The notes under the pieces are model-generated. The model was given only the letters and a program-made list of their open reading frames with translations. It had not been told where the DNA came from and searched no databases. DNA of 35,041 bases from Sediminibacterium sp. (GTDB taxonomy: Bacteria; Bacteroidota; Bacteroidia; Chitinophagales; Chitinophagaceae), in the NCBI GenBank assembly GCA_027490265.1, contig JAIXYL010000058.1, forward strand, positions 1 through 35,041. The letters are read 5' to 3'. Shown in pieces: positions 24,329-33,905 of this stretch; position 1 is the first letter of the stretch, and each line of letters opens with the position of its first letter. A program made the translations under genes and the position numbers.

Positions 24329-25480
24329 CTAAATATAGTTTTTCACGTCGTTGGCGCTAATTTCCTTGCCAGATAGGATGATCAAACGCTCCACTACATT
24401 GCGCAACTCTCTGATATTGCCCGTCCAGTGGTGTTTTTTAAGCAGTTCAATAGCTGGTGGCGCAATGGTTTTAGGTGATTGACCATAGTCTTTTGCAATG
24501 TCTACTAAAAAGTGGTTCACCAACAATGGGATATCGTCTACTCGATCATTTAATGAAGGCACATGAATCAAAATCACCCCTAATCGGTGATACAGATCTA
24601 ATCGAAAATTTTTGGCTTCCACTTCTTTTAATAAATCCTTATTGGTGGCAGCAACCACTCTTACATCTACTGAAATTTCTTTATCACCACCTACTCGAGT
24701 AATTTTACCTTCTTGCAAAGCCCTCAGCACTTTTGCTTGAGCACTTAAGCTCATATCCCCAATTTCATCTAAAAACAAAGTACCCCCATGGGCCTGCTCA
24801 AATTTTCCTATTCGTTGTTTGATGGCAGAAGTAAATGAGCCTTTTTCATGGCCAAATAATTCGCTTTCAATTAACTCAGCGGGAATGGCTGCACAGTTCA
24901 CTTCAACCAAAGCACCTGAGGAACGGTTGCTTTTTTCATGAAGCCATTTGGCCACCAGCTCTTTACCACTGCCGTTTTCGCCAGTCACCAAAACCCTTGC
25001 ATCAGTGGCCGCTACTTTATCAATGGTGTCTTTAATTTTAATGATGGGTGGCGTTTGACCAATAATGTCTTGTATGCCAATCACTTTTTTCTTCAACACT
25101 TTGGTTTCTTTCACCAAACTGGTTTTGTCCATGGCATTTCTAATGGTAATCAGCAACCGATTTAAATCTGGAGGTTTGGCTATATAATCAAAAGCGCCTT
25201 TCTTCACTGCATCAACAGCGGTTTCAATATTGCCGTGCCCGCTGATCATGATGATAGGAATGTCCGAATTAAACTCTTTGGCTTTTTGCAAAAATTCAAT
25301 CCCATCAATTTTGGGCATTTTTATATCGCATAAAACCAAGTCGTAAGTTCCTGATTTGAATTTCATGAGCCCTTCTTCTCCATCTGTAGCTTCATCAGTT
25401 GTATATCCTTCATTCGTCAAAATATCTTTGAGAACGTTTCGAATTGCTCTTTCATCATCGATGATTAAAATGGCCGCCAT
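24329..25480 (-). CDS. NtrC-like response regulator: receiver plus AAA+ domain, no DNA-binding domain
   Basis: This 383-residue protein has a receiver domain at 1-120 with phospho-acceptor Asp52 (LVLCDIKMPKIDG) and Lys102, and a sigma-54-activator AAA+ domain at about 140-375 with Walker A GENGSGKE (167-174) and Walker B LFLDEIGD (235-242). The loop that contacts sigma-54 is normally GAFTGA; here it reads GSFTSA (214-219). The chain ends at residue 383, right after the AAA+ lid (GNIRELRNVVERLI), with no Fis-type helix-turn-helix, so it cannot bind enhancer DNA in the usual way. No histidine kinase gene is adjacent. It starts 24 bases after the TonB-dependent receptor stop. Target and partner are unknown. 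Confidence 0.92.
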   Translation of the reverse strand: MAAILIIDDERAIRNVLKDILTNEGYTTDEATDGEEGLMKFKSGTYDLVLCDIKMPKIDGIEFLQKAKEFNSDIPIIMISGHGNIETAVDAVKKGAFDYIAKPPDLNRLLITIRNAMDKTSLVKETKVLKKKVIGIQDIIGQTPPIIKIKDTIDKVAATDARVLVTGENGSGKELVAKWLHEKSNRSSGALVEVNCAAIPAELIESELFGHEKGSFTSAIKQRIGKFEQAHGGTLFLDEIGDMSLSAQAKVLRALQEGKITRVGGDKEISVDVRVVAATNKDLLKEVEAKNFRLDLYHRLGVILIHVPSLNDRVDDIPLLVNHFLVDIAKDYGQSPKTIAPPAIELLKKHHWTGNIRELRNVVERLIILSGKEISANDVKNYI

Positions 25481-25504
25481 AACAAACTTTATTTACGAAG
25501 TTAA

Positions 25505-27568
25505 TCATTGAAAATTGAATTGTACGCCGATATACATATTCCGAGATGGGGCAGGATTAAAAAACCGATTTCCAGCGGCGTTGATATCATTGCCTAAACT
25601 GTACACTTGATTGAGTAAATTGTCTACCCCTAGAAATACTTGAATAGGCTTTTGATGCACCATCCATTGTTTGCTCAATTTCGACTGGATCAATTGATAA
25701 CTATTCGCATAAACCGTTGCTGCATCATTGAGTGAAATTTTACTGGTTAAATTGGCATTAACATGCCATTGCCAACCATTTTGATGCTGATAACTGAGTG
25801 AAGCAACCCAAATATATTTTGGTACTCCTGTGATGGGATTTCCTGTGAAATTATTGTTGCCCTGTTGGTAACTGGTAAACTGATATGGTTGGTAACTCAA
25901 TGATTGCATAAACGATATCTGGTAGAATCGGGTCTTTGAAAAGGGGATCAACGCATATTTGATCATTGCTTCAATACCGTGTTGCTTTGTAGCCCCTGCA
26001 TTGATAAAATAGTCATTCCCATTATTATCATTTCTTCTAACAATCGCTTCGTTTAACTGAAAGAAATACAAATTCACATCAAACACCAAACGATTATTAG
26101 CGAGGTTTCCTTTGATACCTAGTTCTTTATTCCAGCCTTGTTCGGCATTTAATAAAGGATAGAAATTGCCATCAGATGGTCGAATCTCCGCTAAGCTAGG
26201 TGCAGAAAACCCATGAGAAACAATCCCGTATACATTTAATTGCTGATTGATGGCATAATTGATGGCCAGTCTTGGACTGATGGGAGATTGAATGGTCCTT
26301 TTTGTAAAATTAGAATTAGCCAACAATAAGGATCGAAATTGATAAGATTGACTATTGATACTTATGCCTGTTTGAATGGACCATGCTTTATTTGGGTTAA
26401 TCTGTAACTGCGTAAATACAAAACCTTGTTGCGTGTAAATTCGGTCCTTTAAAAAAAGATTGCCTTTAACCCCACTATTATTGGCTGAATTACTGATCAA
26501 TGATTCGTTGGCCAAATACTCTGCACCAGTTATCCATTTCAATCGACCATACATGTTTTTTGGTTGCCATACCAACTGAATACCAGCACCCATATTTAAT
26601 TCGGCCCTTGTTTCATAGTTAGTAATAAATGGGTTGGTAAAATCGGTATGATTAATGGACACAAAACTCTTTAAACTGGCTTGTTGATTGATTTGATATT
26701 GATCATGAATGCCTGCCCAAATGGTCTTATTTTGTATGGATGCGTTTTGAGTGATCGCACTTGGCAATCCACCTGCAGCTTGTCTTGAAAGCCTTGGATT
26801 GAGCAACATTTGTGAGGCTGTGATCCCACCAGGTGTTTGATAAAATAAATTCGTATAAAACAGCCCTGTTTTTATTTGGTGCTTTTGCTTCTGATAAGCT
26901 GTTTGCCAAAATAGTCCTTCACGTGTTAAGGCTGATTGTTCGCGATAGCCATCTAACTGCAATCGATGTAGTTGTAAAGACGAACTAAAGTGTTGATTTT
27001 GGCTATTGAGTTGAAGCAATTGTTGTTGATAGCCAAAACTGCCGCCAGTAATTGCAGCAGACAGGGTTAATTTTGAGGTATCTGCAAAAGGCAGCGTGCG
27101 ATTTAGTAAAAAAACACCGCTCGTACCTGAGCCATACATACTAGATGCAGGTCCTTTAGCAATCTCTATTTGGTCCATCATAGCGGGATGCATGAGATTT
27201 AAATAGGTATTCCCTGTTGCATCGGAAAAAGGGATATCGTTCCAATAAACTTTCACATTTCTAATGCCAAATGGGGACCTTAACAAACTCCCTCTTACAG
27301 ACAATCGGTAACTACCAGGGGACCGTTCTTCCATCCTAACACCTGGCACCATATTCAAAGCTGGTAAAATAGATGCAGGCGCAAATTGTTTAAATATTTG
27401 CTGATTAACAACAGCAATTGCTGCAGGCATTTCTTTCCATTTTGTACGCGCATTAAATGCCGTTACCACCACTTCTTGCAATGCTTCTACCCTAGTTAGT
27501 GTGGAATCCTGAGCAGGCAATAAGATTGGCAGACAAAGTAAAGACAACAACAAAACAAGTATGCGCAT
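25505..27568 (-). CDS. TonB-dependent outer-membrane receptor (no carboxypeptidase-like domain)
   Basis: From the ATG at 27568 the protein has 687 residues; the reading from a TTG at 27592 adds eight residues and is not preferred. A signal peptide (MRILVLLLSLLCLPILLPAQ) is followed by the plug domain at about 25-150 (LQEVVVTAFNARTKWKEMP, SYRLSVRGSLLRSPFG and MDQIEIAKGPASSMYGSG) and a long beta-barrel ending in NMYIGVQFNFQ. The lack of an N-terminal CarboxypepD_reg-like domain and the size suggest a siderophore- or cobalamin-type receptor; the ligand cannot be read from sequence. It follows pdhB after a hairpin and precedes the NtrC-like regulator by 24 bases. Confidence 0.92.
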   Translation of the reverse strand: MRILVLLLSLLCLPILLPAQDSTLTRVEALQEVVVTAFNARTKWKEMPAAIAVVNQQIFKQFAPASILPALNMVPGVRMEERSPGSYRLSVRGSLLRSPFGIRNVKVYWNDIPFSDATGNTYLNLMHPAMMDQIEIAKGPASSMYGSGTSGVFLLNRTLPFADTSKLTLSAAITGGSFGYQQQLLQLNSQNQHFSSSLQLHRLQLDGYREQSALTREGLFWQTAYQKQKHQIKTGLFYTNLFYQTPGGITASQMLLNPRLSRQAAGGLPSAITQNASIQNKTIWAGIHDQYQINQQASLKSFVSINHTDFTNPFITNYETRAELNMGAGIQLVWQPKNMYGRLKWITGAEYLANESLISNSANNSGVKGNLFLKDRIYTQQGFVFTQLQINPNKAWSIQTGISINSQSYQFRSLLLANSNFTKRTIQSPISPRLAINYAINQQLNVYGIVSHGFSAPSLAEIRPSDGNFYPLLNAEQGWNKELGIKGNLANNRLVFDVNLYFFQLNEAIVRRNDNNGNDYFINAGATKQHGIEAMIKYALIPFSKTRFYQISFMQSLSYQPYQFTSYQQGNNNFTGNPITGVPKYIWVASLSYQHQNGWQWHVNANLTSKISLNDAATVYANSYQLIQSKLSKQWMVHQKPIQVFLGVDNLLNQVYSLGNDINAAGNRFFNPAPSRNMYIGVQFNFQ

Positions 27569-27590
27569 ATGGTCTTGGGCATTCAACAAC

Positions 27591-27613
27591 AAAGCCCGAT
27601 AAAATCGGGCTTT
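27591..27613 (-). terminator. Hairpin, probable terminator of pdhB
   Basis: AAAGCCCGAT (27591-27600) pairs perfectly with ATCGGGCTTT (27604-27613) around a three-base loop. On the minus strand it lies just past the pdhB stop and is followed only by GTTGTTG, so termination may be partial and could allow read-through into the receptor gene. Confidence 0.6.
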
Positions 27614-27631
27614 GAAAATAGGTCAATTTGG

Positions 27632-28618
27632 TTATTTTTTCATGTACATCACTTCCTTCACCAACTTTACTGTTCTGGTGACATCAGGGATGGCTAAAGC
27701 AGTCAAATTAGGCGCATAGTGCATTGGTGCATCCGCACTGGTAATTCTTCTAATAGGCGCATCTAAGTAATCAAATCCTTCTTTTTGAATGCGGTAACTG
27801 ATTTCAGAAGAGATAGAGGCAAATGGCCACTGTTCTTCAATGATCACCAAACGATTGGTTTTCTTAACACTTTCAAGGATGGTCATCCAATCCAAAGGTC
27901 TGATGGTTCTAAGGTCAATCACTTCAGCGCTAACCCCTTCCTTAGCCAATTCTTCCGCCGCACCTAAAGCCACTTTCATCATTTTATTGAATGAAACAAT
28001 GGTCACATCAGTACCCGCTCTTTTTACATCTGCTTTTCCTAATGGAATATAATATTCTTCATCTGGCACTTCTGATTTATCACCATACATTACTTCACTT
28101 TCCATAAACATAACCGGATCTTCTTCAAAACGAATGGCTTGTTTAAGAAGTCCTTTTGCATCATACCCATTTGAAGGCGATACCACTTTCAAACCAGGTA
28201 TATTGGCATAATAGCTTTCAAATGCAGTGGAGTGTTGCGCACCTAACTGACCAGCACTACCATTGGGGCCTCTGAATACAATAGGACAACCAATTTGTCC
28301 ACCGCTCATAGCCAACATTTTTGATGCCGTATTTAAAATCTGGTCCATTGCCAATACTGCGAAGTTCCATGTCATGAATTCCACAACAGGTCTTAAACCG
28401 TTTTGTGCTGCGCCAACAGCCACAGCGGTGAAACCTAATTCAGCAATGGGGGTATCAATCACACGTTTGTCGCCAAACTCTGCCAACATCCCTTGACTGA
28501 CTTTATAAGCCCCATTATACTGAGCCACTTCTTCTCCCATCAAAAAGACGCGCTCGTCTCTTCTCATTTCTTCACTCATGGCTTCCCGTAGGGCTTCTCT
28601 AAATGCTATTGACCGCAT
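27632..28618 (-). CDS. pdhB: Pyruvate dehydrogenase E1 component, beta subunit
   Basis: The 328-residue protein is the beta chain of the thiamine-diphosphate-dependent E1 that decarboxylates pyruvate and acetylates the lipoyl domain of E2. Family marks are REALREAMSEEMRRDERVFLMGEEVAQYNGAYKVSQG at the N-terminus (about 6-43), the FRGPNGSAGQLGAQHS segment at about 114-129, DLRTIRPLD and EEQWPFASISSEI in the C-terminal transketolase domain. No E1 alpha or E2 gene is adjacent, which is common in Bacteroidetes where the subunits are scattered. The promoter is good: TATTTTTG with TTTG 21 bases upstream. The LipB in this window supplies the lipoyl precursor for the complex. Confidence 0.95.
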   Translation of the reverse strand: MRSIAFREALREAMSEEMRRDERVFLMGEEVAQYNGAYKVSQGMLAEFGDKRVIDTPIAELGFTAVAVGAAQNGLRPVVEFMTWNFAVLAMDQILNTASKMLAMSGGQIGCPIVFRGPNGSAGQLGAQHSTAFESYYANIPGLKVVSPSNGYDAKGLLKQAIRFEEDPVMFMESEVMYGDKSEVPDEEYYIPLGKADVKRAGTDVTIVSFNKMMKVALGAAEELAKEGVSAEVIDLRTIRPLDWMTILESVKKTNRLVIIEEQWPFASISSEISYRIQKEGFDYLDAPIRRITSADAPMHYAPNLTALAIPDVTRTVKLVKEVMYMKK

Positions 28619-28641
28619 AATCAGTTATTTTAAAATGTGCA

Positions 28642-28674
28642 CAAAAATAGAAGATAAACCTATATAAAACCAAA
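28642..28674 (-). promoter_or_regulatory. Bacteroidetes-type promoter of pdhB
   Basis: On the minus strand TTTG (28674-28671) and TATTTTTG (28649-28642) are 21 bases apart, the same geometry as the yceI promoter. The -33 element overlaps the A-run at the foot of the receptor gene's terminator. Confidence 0.5.
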
Positions 28675-28710
28675 AAACCCCTCCTGAGTTTTAATCAGGA
28701 AGGGGTTTTT
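28672..28710 (-). terminator. Rho-independent terminator of the large TonB-dependent receptor gene
   Basis: AACCCCTCCTGA and TCAGGAAGGGGTT form a long stem (one bulged A) around GTTTTAA, with six A on the left that read as a T-run on the minus strand. It begins 21 bases after the receptor stop codon. Confidence 0.85.
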
Positions 28711-28730
28711 ATAAAGATTAATCAATTTTA

Positions 28731-31697
28731 CTAGAATACATTCCAACCAAAGCTTACATAGTATAAGCCACCAATCTCTACGTTACCGAAACCATTGGTA
28801 TAGTATTTATTGAAGATATTGGTACCACCTACTTTAATCAATGATTTGATGCTAGGTAGTTTGTAGCTGATCATTGCATCAACTGTATTGTAAGAAGGTA
28901 CTTCACCAACCGCAAATGTGCCTTCGTAGTTAAATGAATCTACCCATCTGTAAGTGATGTTGAATCCATAACGGTTGTCTTTACCAAATCCGCTGTTTGC
29001 TAAACCAGCATTAAAACGGTATTTAGGCGTATTGAAATAAGACACAAAACCTACTGGTAATTCACCAATTACATCAGAATACAAATTTGCATTAACTGAG
29101 AAGTTTCTTGGCATCAAATATTCTAAAGATGCACCCCAACCTTTCACGTCTACAGAACCTGGTGCATTGGTAGAAATACTGTAAGCAATTCTAGTGTTGG
29201 CATTCAACAAATTCAATGGGCTTGGAGGCAATCCAGCTCTTGCTTGAATTACGGTTACACCACTTAGGAAATCTTTGTAACGAGCTTGATATGCATACAC
29301 GTCAATCAACAAGCGTTTGCCAATCAAACCCTTATAACCAACTTCAAATGAAGTAGTAGATTCAGGTTTGAATTCGCCAAATTGTTGTTGTTGTAACAAA
29401 CCTGGGTTTGGAGCACCAGCTAAAGCACTTGCACCAAATGCTTGCACACTAGCCAATGTATAGGCAGGGTTGCCATTGAAGTTGTAGAAATCTCTTAATT
29501 GAGGTAAGCCACCCATTAAACGAGTACCACCACCAACTAATAAGTTAATCCATTGGTTTTGGGTAGTTGGGAAACGATACGCTGTTTGATAAGAGAAACG
29601 TAAATTATGATCTTCAGCTAATTTAACTACTGCAGACACTCTTGGTGTAAAACGACCTTTGAAGTTGGTGTTTTTATCGTATCTACCAGAAGCAGTTATT
29701 TTTAAACGATCTCCAAACATTTTCTGAGAAATTTGTAGATACGCACCTACTTCATTGATATTGATAGTACCTGCTGTATCAGCAAACAAAGTTCCTTGAG
29801 AATTCAAACCAAACTGACGGAAGTTTGCCCCAATCATTAAATCGGTTCCTTTTTCAGTTAATCCCAAATCCTGAGACAAATTGTATTGACCTTCAATGCT
29901 CTTTAAAGTTGTTCTATCAACAAATAAACCTCCACCTTGAGAAATAGGCGTATTGGCAATTTGTTGGAATAAAGGGTTGTTACCGATAAAACCAGTTGGT
30001 CTGCCAATATCCGCTACATTTCTTGCAGCATTTAAAATGTTGATTCTATTTGCTGCCACTACACCGGGAGCAGCTGTTTGAGCAGCCGCTAAAGCAGCAG
30101 CAGGTGTTAAACCAGCACCCAAACCAGAAGCATAGGCAGCGCCTAACGCAGCAATATAAGTACCAACAGCACCACTGGTTGCACCACCTACTGTAGCCCC
30201 AACAAATTGTGGGAACCATGCTGTAGCACTAGGCTTCCATGCTTCATTGAACAAACGGGTTGCAATGGTAGAGTTAAATGATTGACCAGAATTTTCGCGA
30301 GTAGTATAGGCTCTGATGTACCAGTTTTTTGCTTTTAACTCTAGTTTGTATTGACCCATGATAAGGCCTTTTAAGGCATAACGGTCGCTACCTGTGTACA
30401 CGGTATTACCAGTACCCCAATAAGCTGCCGCAATGGCTTCAACTTTATCATTGATTTTATAATGCAACGCACCACTCAATTTAACATTTAGCGTGGTTGG
30501 ATCTACTACTTGGTTTTCGTTGTAACCTGTTCTAGAAACGAACAATGGTGTATTAGCAAAAGTACCAAGAACTGCTGATGAAGGGATTGGCACTGGAGTA
30601 GTAATACCAGGTAATGCGCCAGCAGGCAATAATGCTAGGAATGGATTTCCAGAAATTACTCCTGCAAAAGCACCACGCAAATCAGCATTGGTTTCATCAC
30701 CATATAAGTTAATCCCATCAAAGTTTGGATCAGTTGAACGGCTTCCAGGAATCACATTACCATTTGGACTAGCAGACAATGGAGAACGCAGATAGTTGCC
30801 ACTATTATTGGCTAACCAGTCTTGCGCTTGTACAAATTGAAGGTTCATTTTATATGCCCACTTTTCATTGATTTTTTTGGCATAACGAACGCTCCAGTCA
30901 TAATAGGGAGATCTTGGTCTTTGTCTGCCATCTACGTGGTTGATACCAGTCTTAATTTGGAAACTTAACCCTTGGTATTTAAATGGACTCTTGCTATTGA
31001 TTAACAAAGTACCATTAGTACCACCAGGACCATATAATGCAGAAGAAGCACCTTGCAATAATTCAATATTGTCTACATCTAATTCAGTTAAACCAATCAC
31101 ATTACCTACTGAGAAATTCAAACCAGGTGCCTGGTTATCCATTCCGTCTACAATTTGGTTTAAACGCGTGTTACCACTGCTGTTAAAACCACGAGTACCA
31201 ACACTGGTAAAGGTTAAACTTGCAGATACAACGTCTACTCCTTTTAAAGTAGCAATCATATCATAGTAATTAGCTGCAGGTGTGTTACGAATGGCTGCAG
31301 CACTGATTCTTTCAATAGATACTGGAGATTCCAAAATTCTTTCCGGAACTCTTGAAGCAGACACAACAATTTCATCACCTAAAGTGAATGCAGCGTCTAA
31401 TTCAACGGTTACATCTTGGTTATTTTCTTTGATCGCAATTTCTTTTGCTGCAAAACCTACAGAAGAAATAACAAGAGTAAACGGTAGCTTTTGTACAGTT
31501 GAGAACTTGAAATTTCCTTTGTCGTCTGTATAAGTACCAGCTGTACCACCTTTAACAGAGATTGAAACCGCAGAGAGGGCTTCTTTTGATTTTCCGTTCT
31601 TTACACTGCCTGAAACGGTTGTCTGTTGAGCCATTACTGAAACACTCAGTAAAAGCGCAAAAATAGACAAACCGAAATGGGTTAATAGTCTTCTCAT
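28731..31697 (-). CDS. TonB-dependent receptor with carboxypeptidase-like regulatory domain
   Basis: This 988-residue outer-membrane receptor starts with a signal peptide (residues 1-23, ending VMAQ), then a CarboxypepD_reg-like domain at about 25-105 (VSGSVKNGKSKEALSAVSIS, VISSVGFAAKEI), a plug domain at about 110-235 (VPERILESPVSIERIS, GTRGFNSSGNTRLNQIVDGM, LDVDNIELLQGASSALYGPG) and a long barrel ending in a Phe (YYVSFGWNVF). This is the general type of SusC-like and related Bacteroidetes receptors, but no SusD gene is next to it, so it is not a standard polysaccharide locus. An Ala/Gly-rich stretch at about residues 490-555 looks like an extracellular loop insertion. It is divergent from purC. 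Confidence 0.9.
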   Translation of the reverse strand: MRRLLTHFGLSIFALLLSVSVMAQQTTVSGSVKNGKSKEALSAVSISVKGGTAGTYTDDKGNFKFSTVQKLPFTLVISSVGFAAKEIAIKENNQDVTVELDAAFTLGDEIVVSASRVPERILESPVSIERISAAAIRNTPAANYYDMIATLKGVDVVSASLTFTSVGTRGFNSSGNTRLNQIVDGMDNQAPGLNFSVGNVIGLTELDVDNIELLQGASSALYGPGGTNGTLLINSKSPFKYQGLSFQIKTGINHVDGRQRPRSPYYDWSVRYAKKINEKWAYKMNLQFVQAQDWLANNSGNYLRSPLSASPNGNVIPGSRSTDPNFDGINLYGDETNADLRGAFAGVISGNPFLALLPAGALPGITTPVPIPSSAVLGTFANTPLFVSRTGYNENQVVDPTTLNVKLSGALHYKINDKVEAIAAAYWGTGNTVYTGSDRYALKGLIMGQYKLELKAKNWYIRAYTTRENSGQSFNSTIATRLFNEAWKPSATAWFPQFVGATVGGATSGAVGTYIAALGAAYASGLGAGLTPAAALAAAQTAAPGVVAANRINILNAARNVADIGRPTGFIGNNPLFQQIANTPISQGGGLFVDRTTLKSIEGQYNLSQDLGLTEKGTDLMIGANFRQFGLNSQGTLFADTAGTININEVGAYLQISQKMFGDRLKITASGRYDKNTNFKGRFTPRVSAVVKLAEDHNLRFSYQTAYRFPTTQNQWINLLVGGGTRLMGGLPQLRDFYNFNGNPAYTLASVQAFGASALAGAPNPGLLQQQQFGEFKPESTTSFEVGYKGLIGKRLLIDVYAYQARYKDFLSGVTVIQARAGLPPSPLNLLNANTRIAYSISTNAPGSVDVKGWGASLEYLMPRNFSVNANLYSDVIGELPVGFVSYFNTPKYRFNAGLANSGFGKDNRYGFNITYRWVDSFNYEGTFAVGEVPSYNTVDAMISYKLPSIKSLIKVGGTNIFNKYYTNGFGNVEIGGLYYVSFGWNVF

Positions 31698-31725
31698 ATT
31701 GGCAATTTTTGTTTGAATTGTTAAG

Positions 31726-31754
31726 CAAAATAGTATATGTTAAGTTCTCGCAAA
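31726..31754 (-). promoter_or_regulatory. Possible promoter of the large TonB-dependent receptor gene
   Basis: On the minus strand TTTG (31754-31751) and TATTTTG (31732-31726) are 18 bases apart. The -7 box is one T short of consensus. The ATG lies 28 bases downstream. Confidence 0.35.
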
Positions 31755-31831
31755 AATTTAATTTATACATTGTTAAAGCGATTTGTGGACAAAAAAAGAA
31801 TAGAGCGGTAGGTTTTAGACATCGGTGTAAT

Positions 31832-31839
31832 TAATTTTG
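31832..31839 (+). promoter_or_regulatory. -7 promoter box of purC, four bases from the ATG
   Basis: TAATTTTG is a perfect TAnnTTTG match that ends four bases before the purC ATG at 31844, the same spacing as at lipB and the rluD-like gene. No Shine-Dalgarno fits in between. Confidence 0.5.
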
Positions 31840-31843
31840 GCCA

Positions 31844-32767
31844 ATGGCAAGCTATCAATTCCCGCAACAAAGCAGTTTCTACAGAGGAAAAGTAAGAGAC
31901 GTTTATTCAATTGGCACGAACTGGTTGGTCATGGTTGCCAGTGACCGTATTTCAGCTTTTGATGTGATTTTACCCAGAACCATCCCCTATAAAGGACAGG
32001 TTTTGAACCAGATTGCCGCCTTTATGTTGCAGCAAACCGAGGATATTTGTCCGAATTGGTTACACAGTTGTCCAGCACCCAATGTGTCCATTGGGCAAAA
32101 ATGCACCCCTTTTAAAATTGAAATGGTGGTAAGAGGTAATTTGGTGGGGCATGCTTGGCGCACTTATCAATCTGGCAAAAGAACCCTTTGTGGGGTTACT
32201 ATGCCTGAAGGACTTAAGGAAAACGACTTTTTTCCTACACCAATTATTACGCCTTCCACAAAAGCATCAGAAGGCCACGATGAAGATATTTCCAAAGAAG
32301 ACATCATTAAGGGGGGATTGGCAACCGCTGATGAATGGGCAGTCTTAGAGCAATACGCATTGGCGCTTTTTGAGAGAGGGCAAGCCATCGCAGCCAAAAG
32401 AGGACTGATATTAGCGGATACCAAATATGAATTCGGTCAAATAAATGGGACCATTTATTTGATGGATGAAATTCATACACCAGATTCTTCCAGATATTTT
32501 TATGCCGATCATTTCGAAGAAAGGCAGGCCAAGGGCGAGCGCCAAAAACAGTTAAGCAAAGAGTTTGTTAGAGAATGGTTGATTGCCAATGATTTCATGG
32601 GCAAAGAAGGACAAGTAGTCCCCGTTATGACCGATGAATGGGTCAATACCATTAGTCAACGTTATATTGAACTTTATGAAAAAGTTATTGGCGAAACCTT
32701 TGTTCCAGTGGATTTAACTGAAACAGAGATTGTTGAAGCCATCAATACAGCCTTAGAGCGCTTGTAA
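31844..32767 (+). CDS. purC: SAICAR synthase (phosphoribosylaminoimidazole-succinocarboxamide synthase)
   Basis: This 307-residue enzyme joins aspartate to CAIR using ATP in purine biosynthesis. Clear marks are YRGKVRDVYSIG at about 13-24 (ATP-binding strand and loop), VASDRISAFDVILPRTIPYKGQVL at about 31-54, EMVVRGNLVGHAWRTYQ at about 93-109, and LILADTKYEFGQ with MDEIHTPDSSRY further on. The length fits the yeast-like, longer PurC form common in Bacteroidetes. It stands alone, divergent from the receptor gene and convergent with the TrhO gene eight bases away. Confidence 0.97.
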   Translation: MASYQFPQQSSFYRGKVRDVYSIGTNWLVMVASDRISAFDVILPRTIPYKGQVLNQIAAFMLQQTEDICPNWLHSCPAPNVSIGQKCTPFKIEMVVRGNLVGHAWRTYQSGKRTLCGVTMPEGLKENDFFPTPIITPSTKASEGHDEDISKEDIIKGGLATADEWAVLEQYALALFERGQAIAAKRGLILADTKYEFGQINGTIYLMDEIHTPDSSRYFYADHFEERQAKGERQKQLSKEFVREWLIANDFMGKEGQVVPVMTDEWVNTISQRYIELYEKVIGETFVPVDLTETEIVEAINTALERL

Positions 32768-32775
32768 TCAGCAAA

Positions 32776-33876
32776 TCATATCTGCTTATCTTTTACGGAC
32801 TTTTGTGTTCCTAAGATTTCATCTAATCGAGGTCGAATACGCGCACTACTTTTATTGAAAATGTTTTGACCTTTGTCAATACCTTTTCTAATGGCAGCTT
32901 GCCTTTCTGCAGGCAGATGAATGGTGTCTTTGCATTCGATACTGCAACACCCTTCGTATTTTTTTGCGCAGGTTGTGCATTGAATAAATAACAAATGGCA
33001 GCCGTCGTTTTTGCAATTGGTATGGGTATCACAAGCAGCCCCACATTGGTGGCAATTGGCAATAATATCGGGTGTAATTCGCTCACCTAAACGATCATCA
33101 AACACAAAATTTTTCCCGATGAATTTAGGTGGCAGATTTAATTGTTTGATTTCATTGGCATAATGGATTATGCCTCCTTCTAAATGATACACATTTTCAA
33201 AACCTTTGTGCAACATATATGCACTGGCTTTCTCACAACGAATCCCACCTGTACAATACATCACTACATTTTTATCCTGCTTTCCTTTTAGCATATCTAC
33301 AGCCATTGGTAATTGCTCTCTAAAAGTATCAGAAGGTATTTCTAATGCATTGGCAAAATGCCCCACTTCATATTCATAATGATTGCGCATATCAATCACG
33401 ATGGTATTCGGATCATTCAGCATCTCATTCATCTGTGCAGCTGATAGATACTTTCCTTTTTTCTCCATTGAGAATGTGGGGTCTTCTATACCATCTGCTA
33501 CAATTTTGTCCCTTACTTTAATTTTTAATACCCAGAAACTTTTGCCCTGCATTAATGGGTCGTTCAAACCCATGGGATCTTCTACGGCAATATTCAGCCT
33601 TAATCCTTCAAGACCTGGAATAGCATTTAAAGTAGACCGAAAAATGTCCATGGCGTGTTCAGGTACACTGATTTGTGCATTAATCCCTTCTTTGGCCACA
33701 TAAATTCTACCAAACACAGCTATGGCATTCAACTGCTTATACAGTTGATCCCTAAATTCAAGCGGATTTTGAATGGGGAAATACCGATAAAAACTAATTG
33801 TGGTTCTTTTGAACGTTTCTTTCATTAAACGTTCTTTCAGCTCTTGATTAGAGACACGATTGTGTAATACAGCCAT
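32776..33876 (-). CDS. trhO: tRNA uridine(34) hydroxylase TrhO / rhodanese-domain protein
   Basis: The 366-residue protein belongs to the YceA/TrhO family, which makes 5-hydroxyuridine at tRNA position 34 in an oxygen-dependent way. An N-terminal acylphosphatase-like domain is at about 25-125 ([22 protein letters not shown]), the rhodanese domain at about 140-245 with active-site Cys208 in [10 protein letters not shown], and a Cys-rich tail at 275-315 with about ten Cys ([25 protein letters not shown]), probably binding zinc. This tail occurs in the longer family members. A 16-base palindrome lies 14 bases before the start. It converges with purC. Confidence 0.9.
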   Translation of the reverse strand: MAVLHNRVSNQELKERLMKETFKRTTISFYRYFPIQNPLEFRDQLYKQLNAIAVFGRIYVAKEGINAQISVPEHAMDIFRSTLNAIPGLEGLRLNIAVEDPMGLNDPLMQGKSFWVLKIKVRDKIVADGIEDPTFSMEKKGKYLSAAQMNEMLNDPNTIVIDMRNHYEYEVGHFANALEIPSDTFREQLPMAVDMLKGKQDKNVVMYCTGGIRCEKASAYMLHKGFENVYHLEGGIIHYANEIKQLNLPPKFIGKNFVFDDRLGERITPDIIANCHQCGAACDTHTNCKNDGCHLLFIQCTTCAKKYEGCCSIECKDTIHLPAERQAAIRKGIDKGQNIFNKSSARIRPRLDEILGTQKSVKDKQI

Positions 33877-33889
33877 AAATCAATTTTAG

Positions 33890-33905
33890 ACATAGCAAGC
33901 TATGT
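33890..33905. promoter_or_regulatory. Palindrome just upstream of trhO
   Basis: ACATAGC and GCTATGT (33890-33896 and 33899-33905) form a perfect 7-bp inverted repeat with a two-base centre. It lies 14 bases upstream of the trhO ATG and could be an operator or a 5' hairpin. Confidence 0.35.

Noticed and set aside
27569..27592. TTG start for the smaller TonB-dependent receptor
   Set aside because: It would start inside the hairpin at 27591-27613; the ATG at 27568 gives a clean signal peptide.
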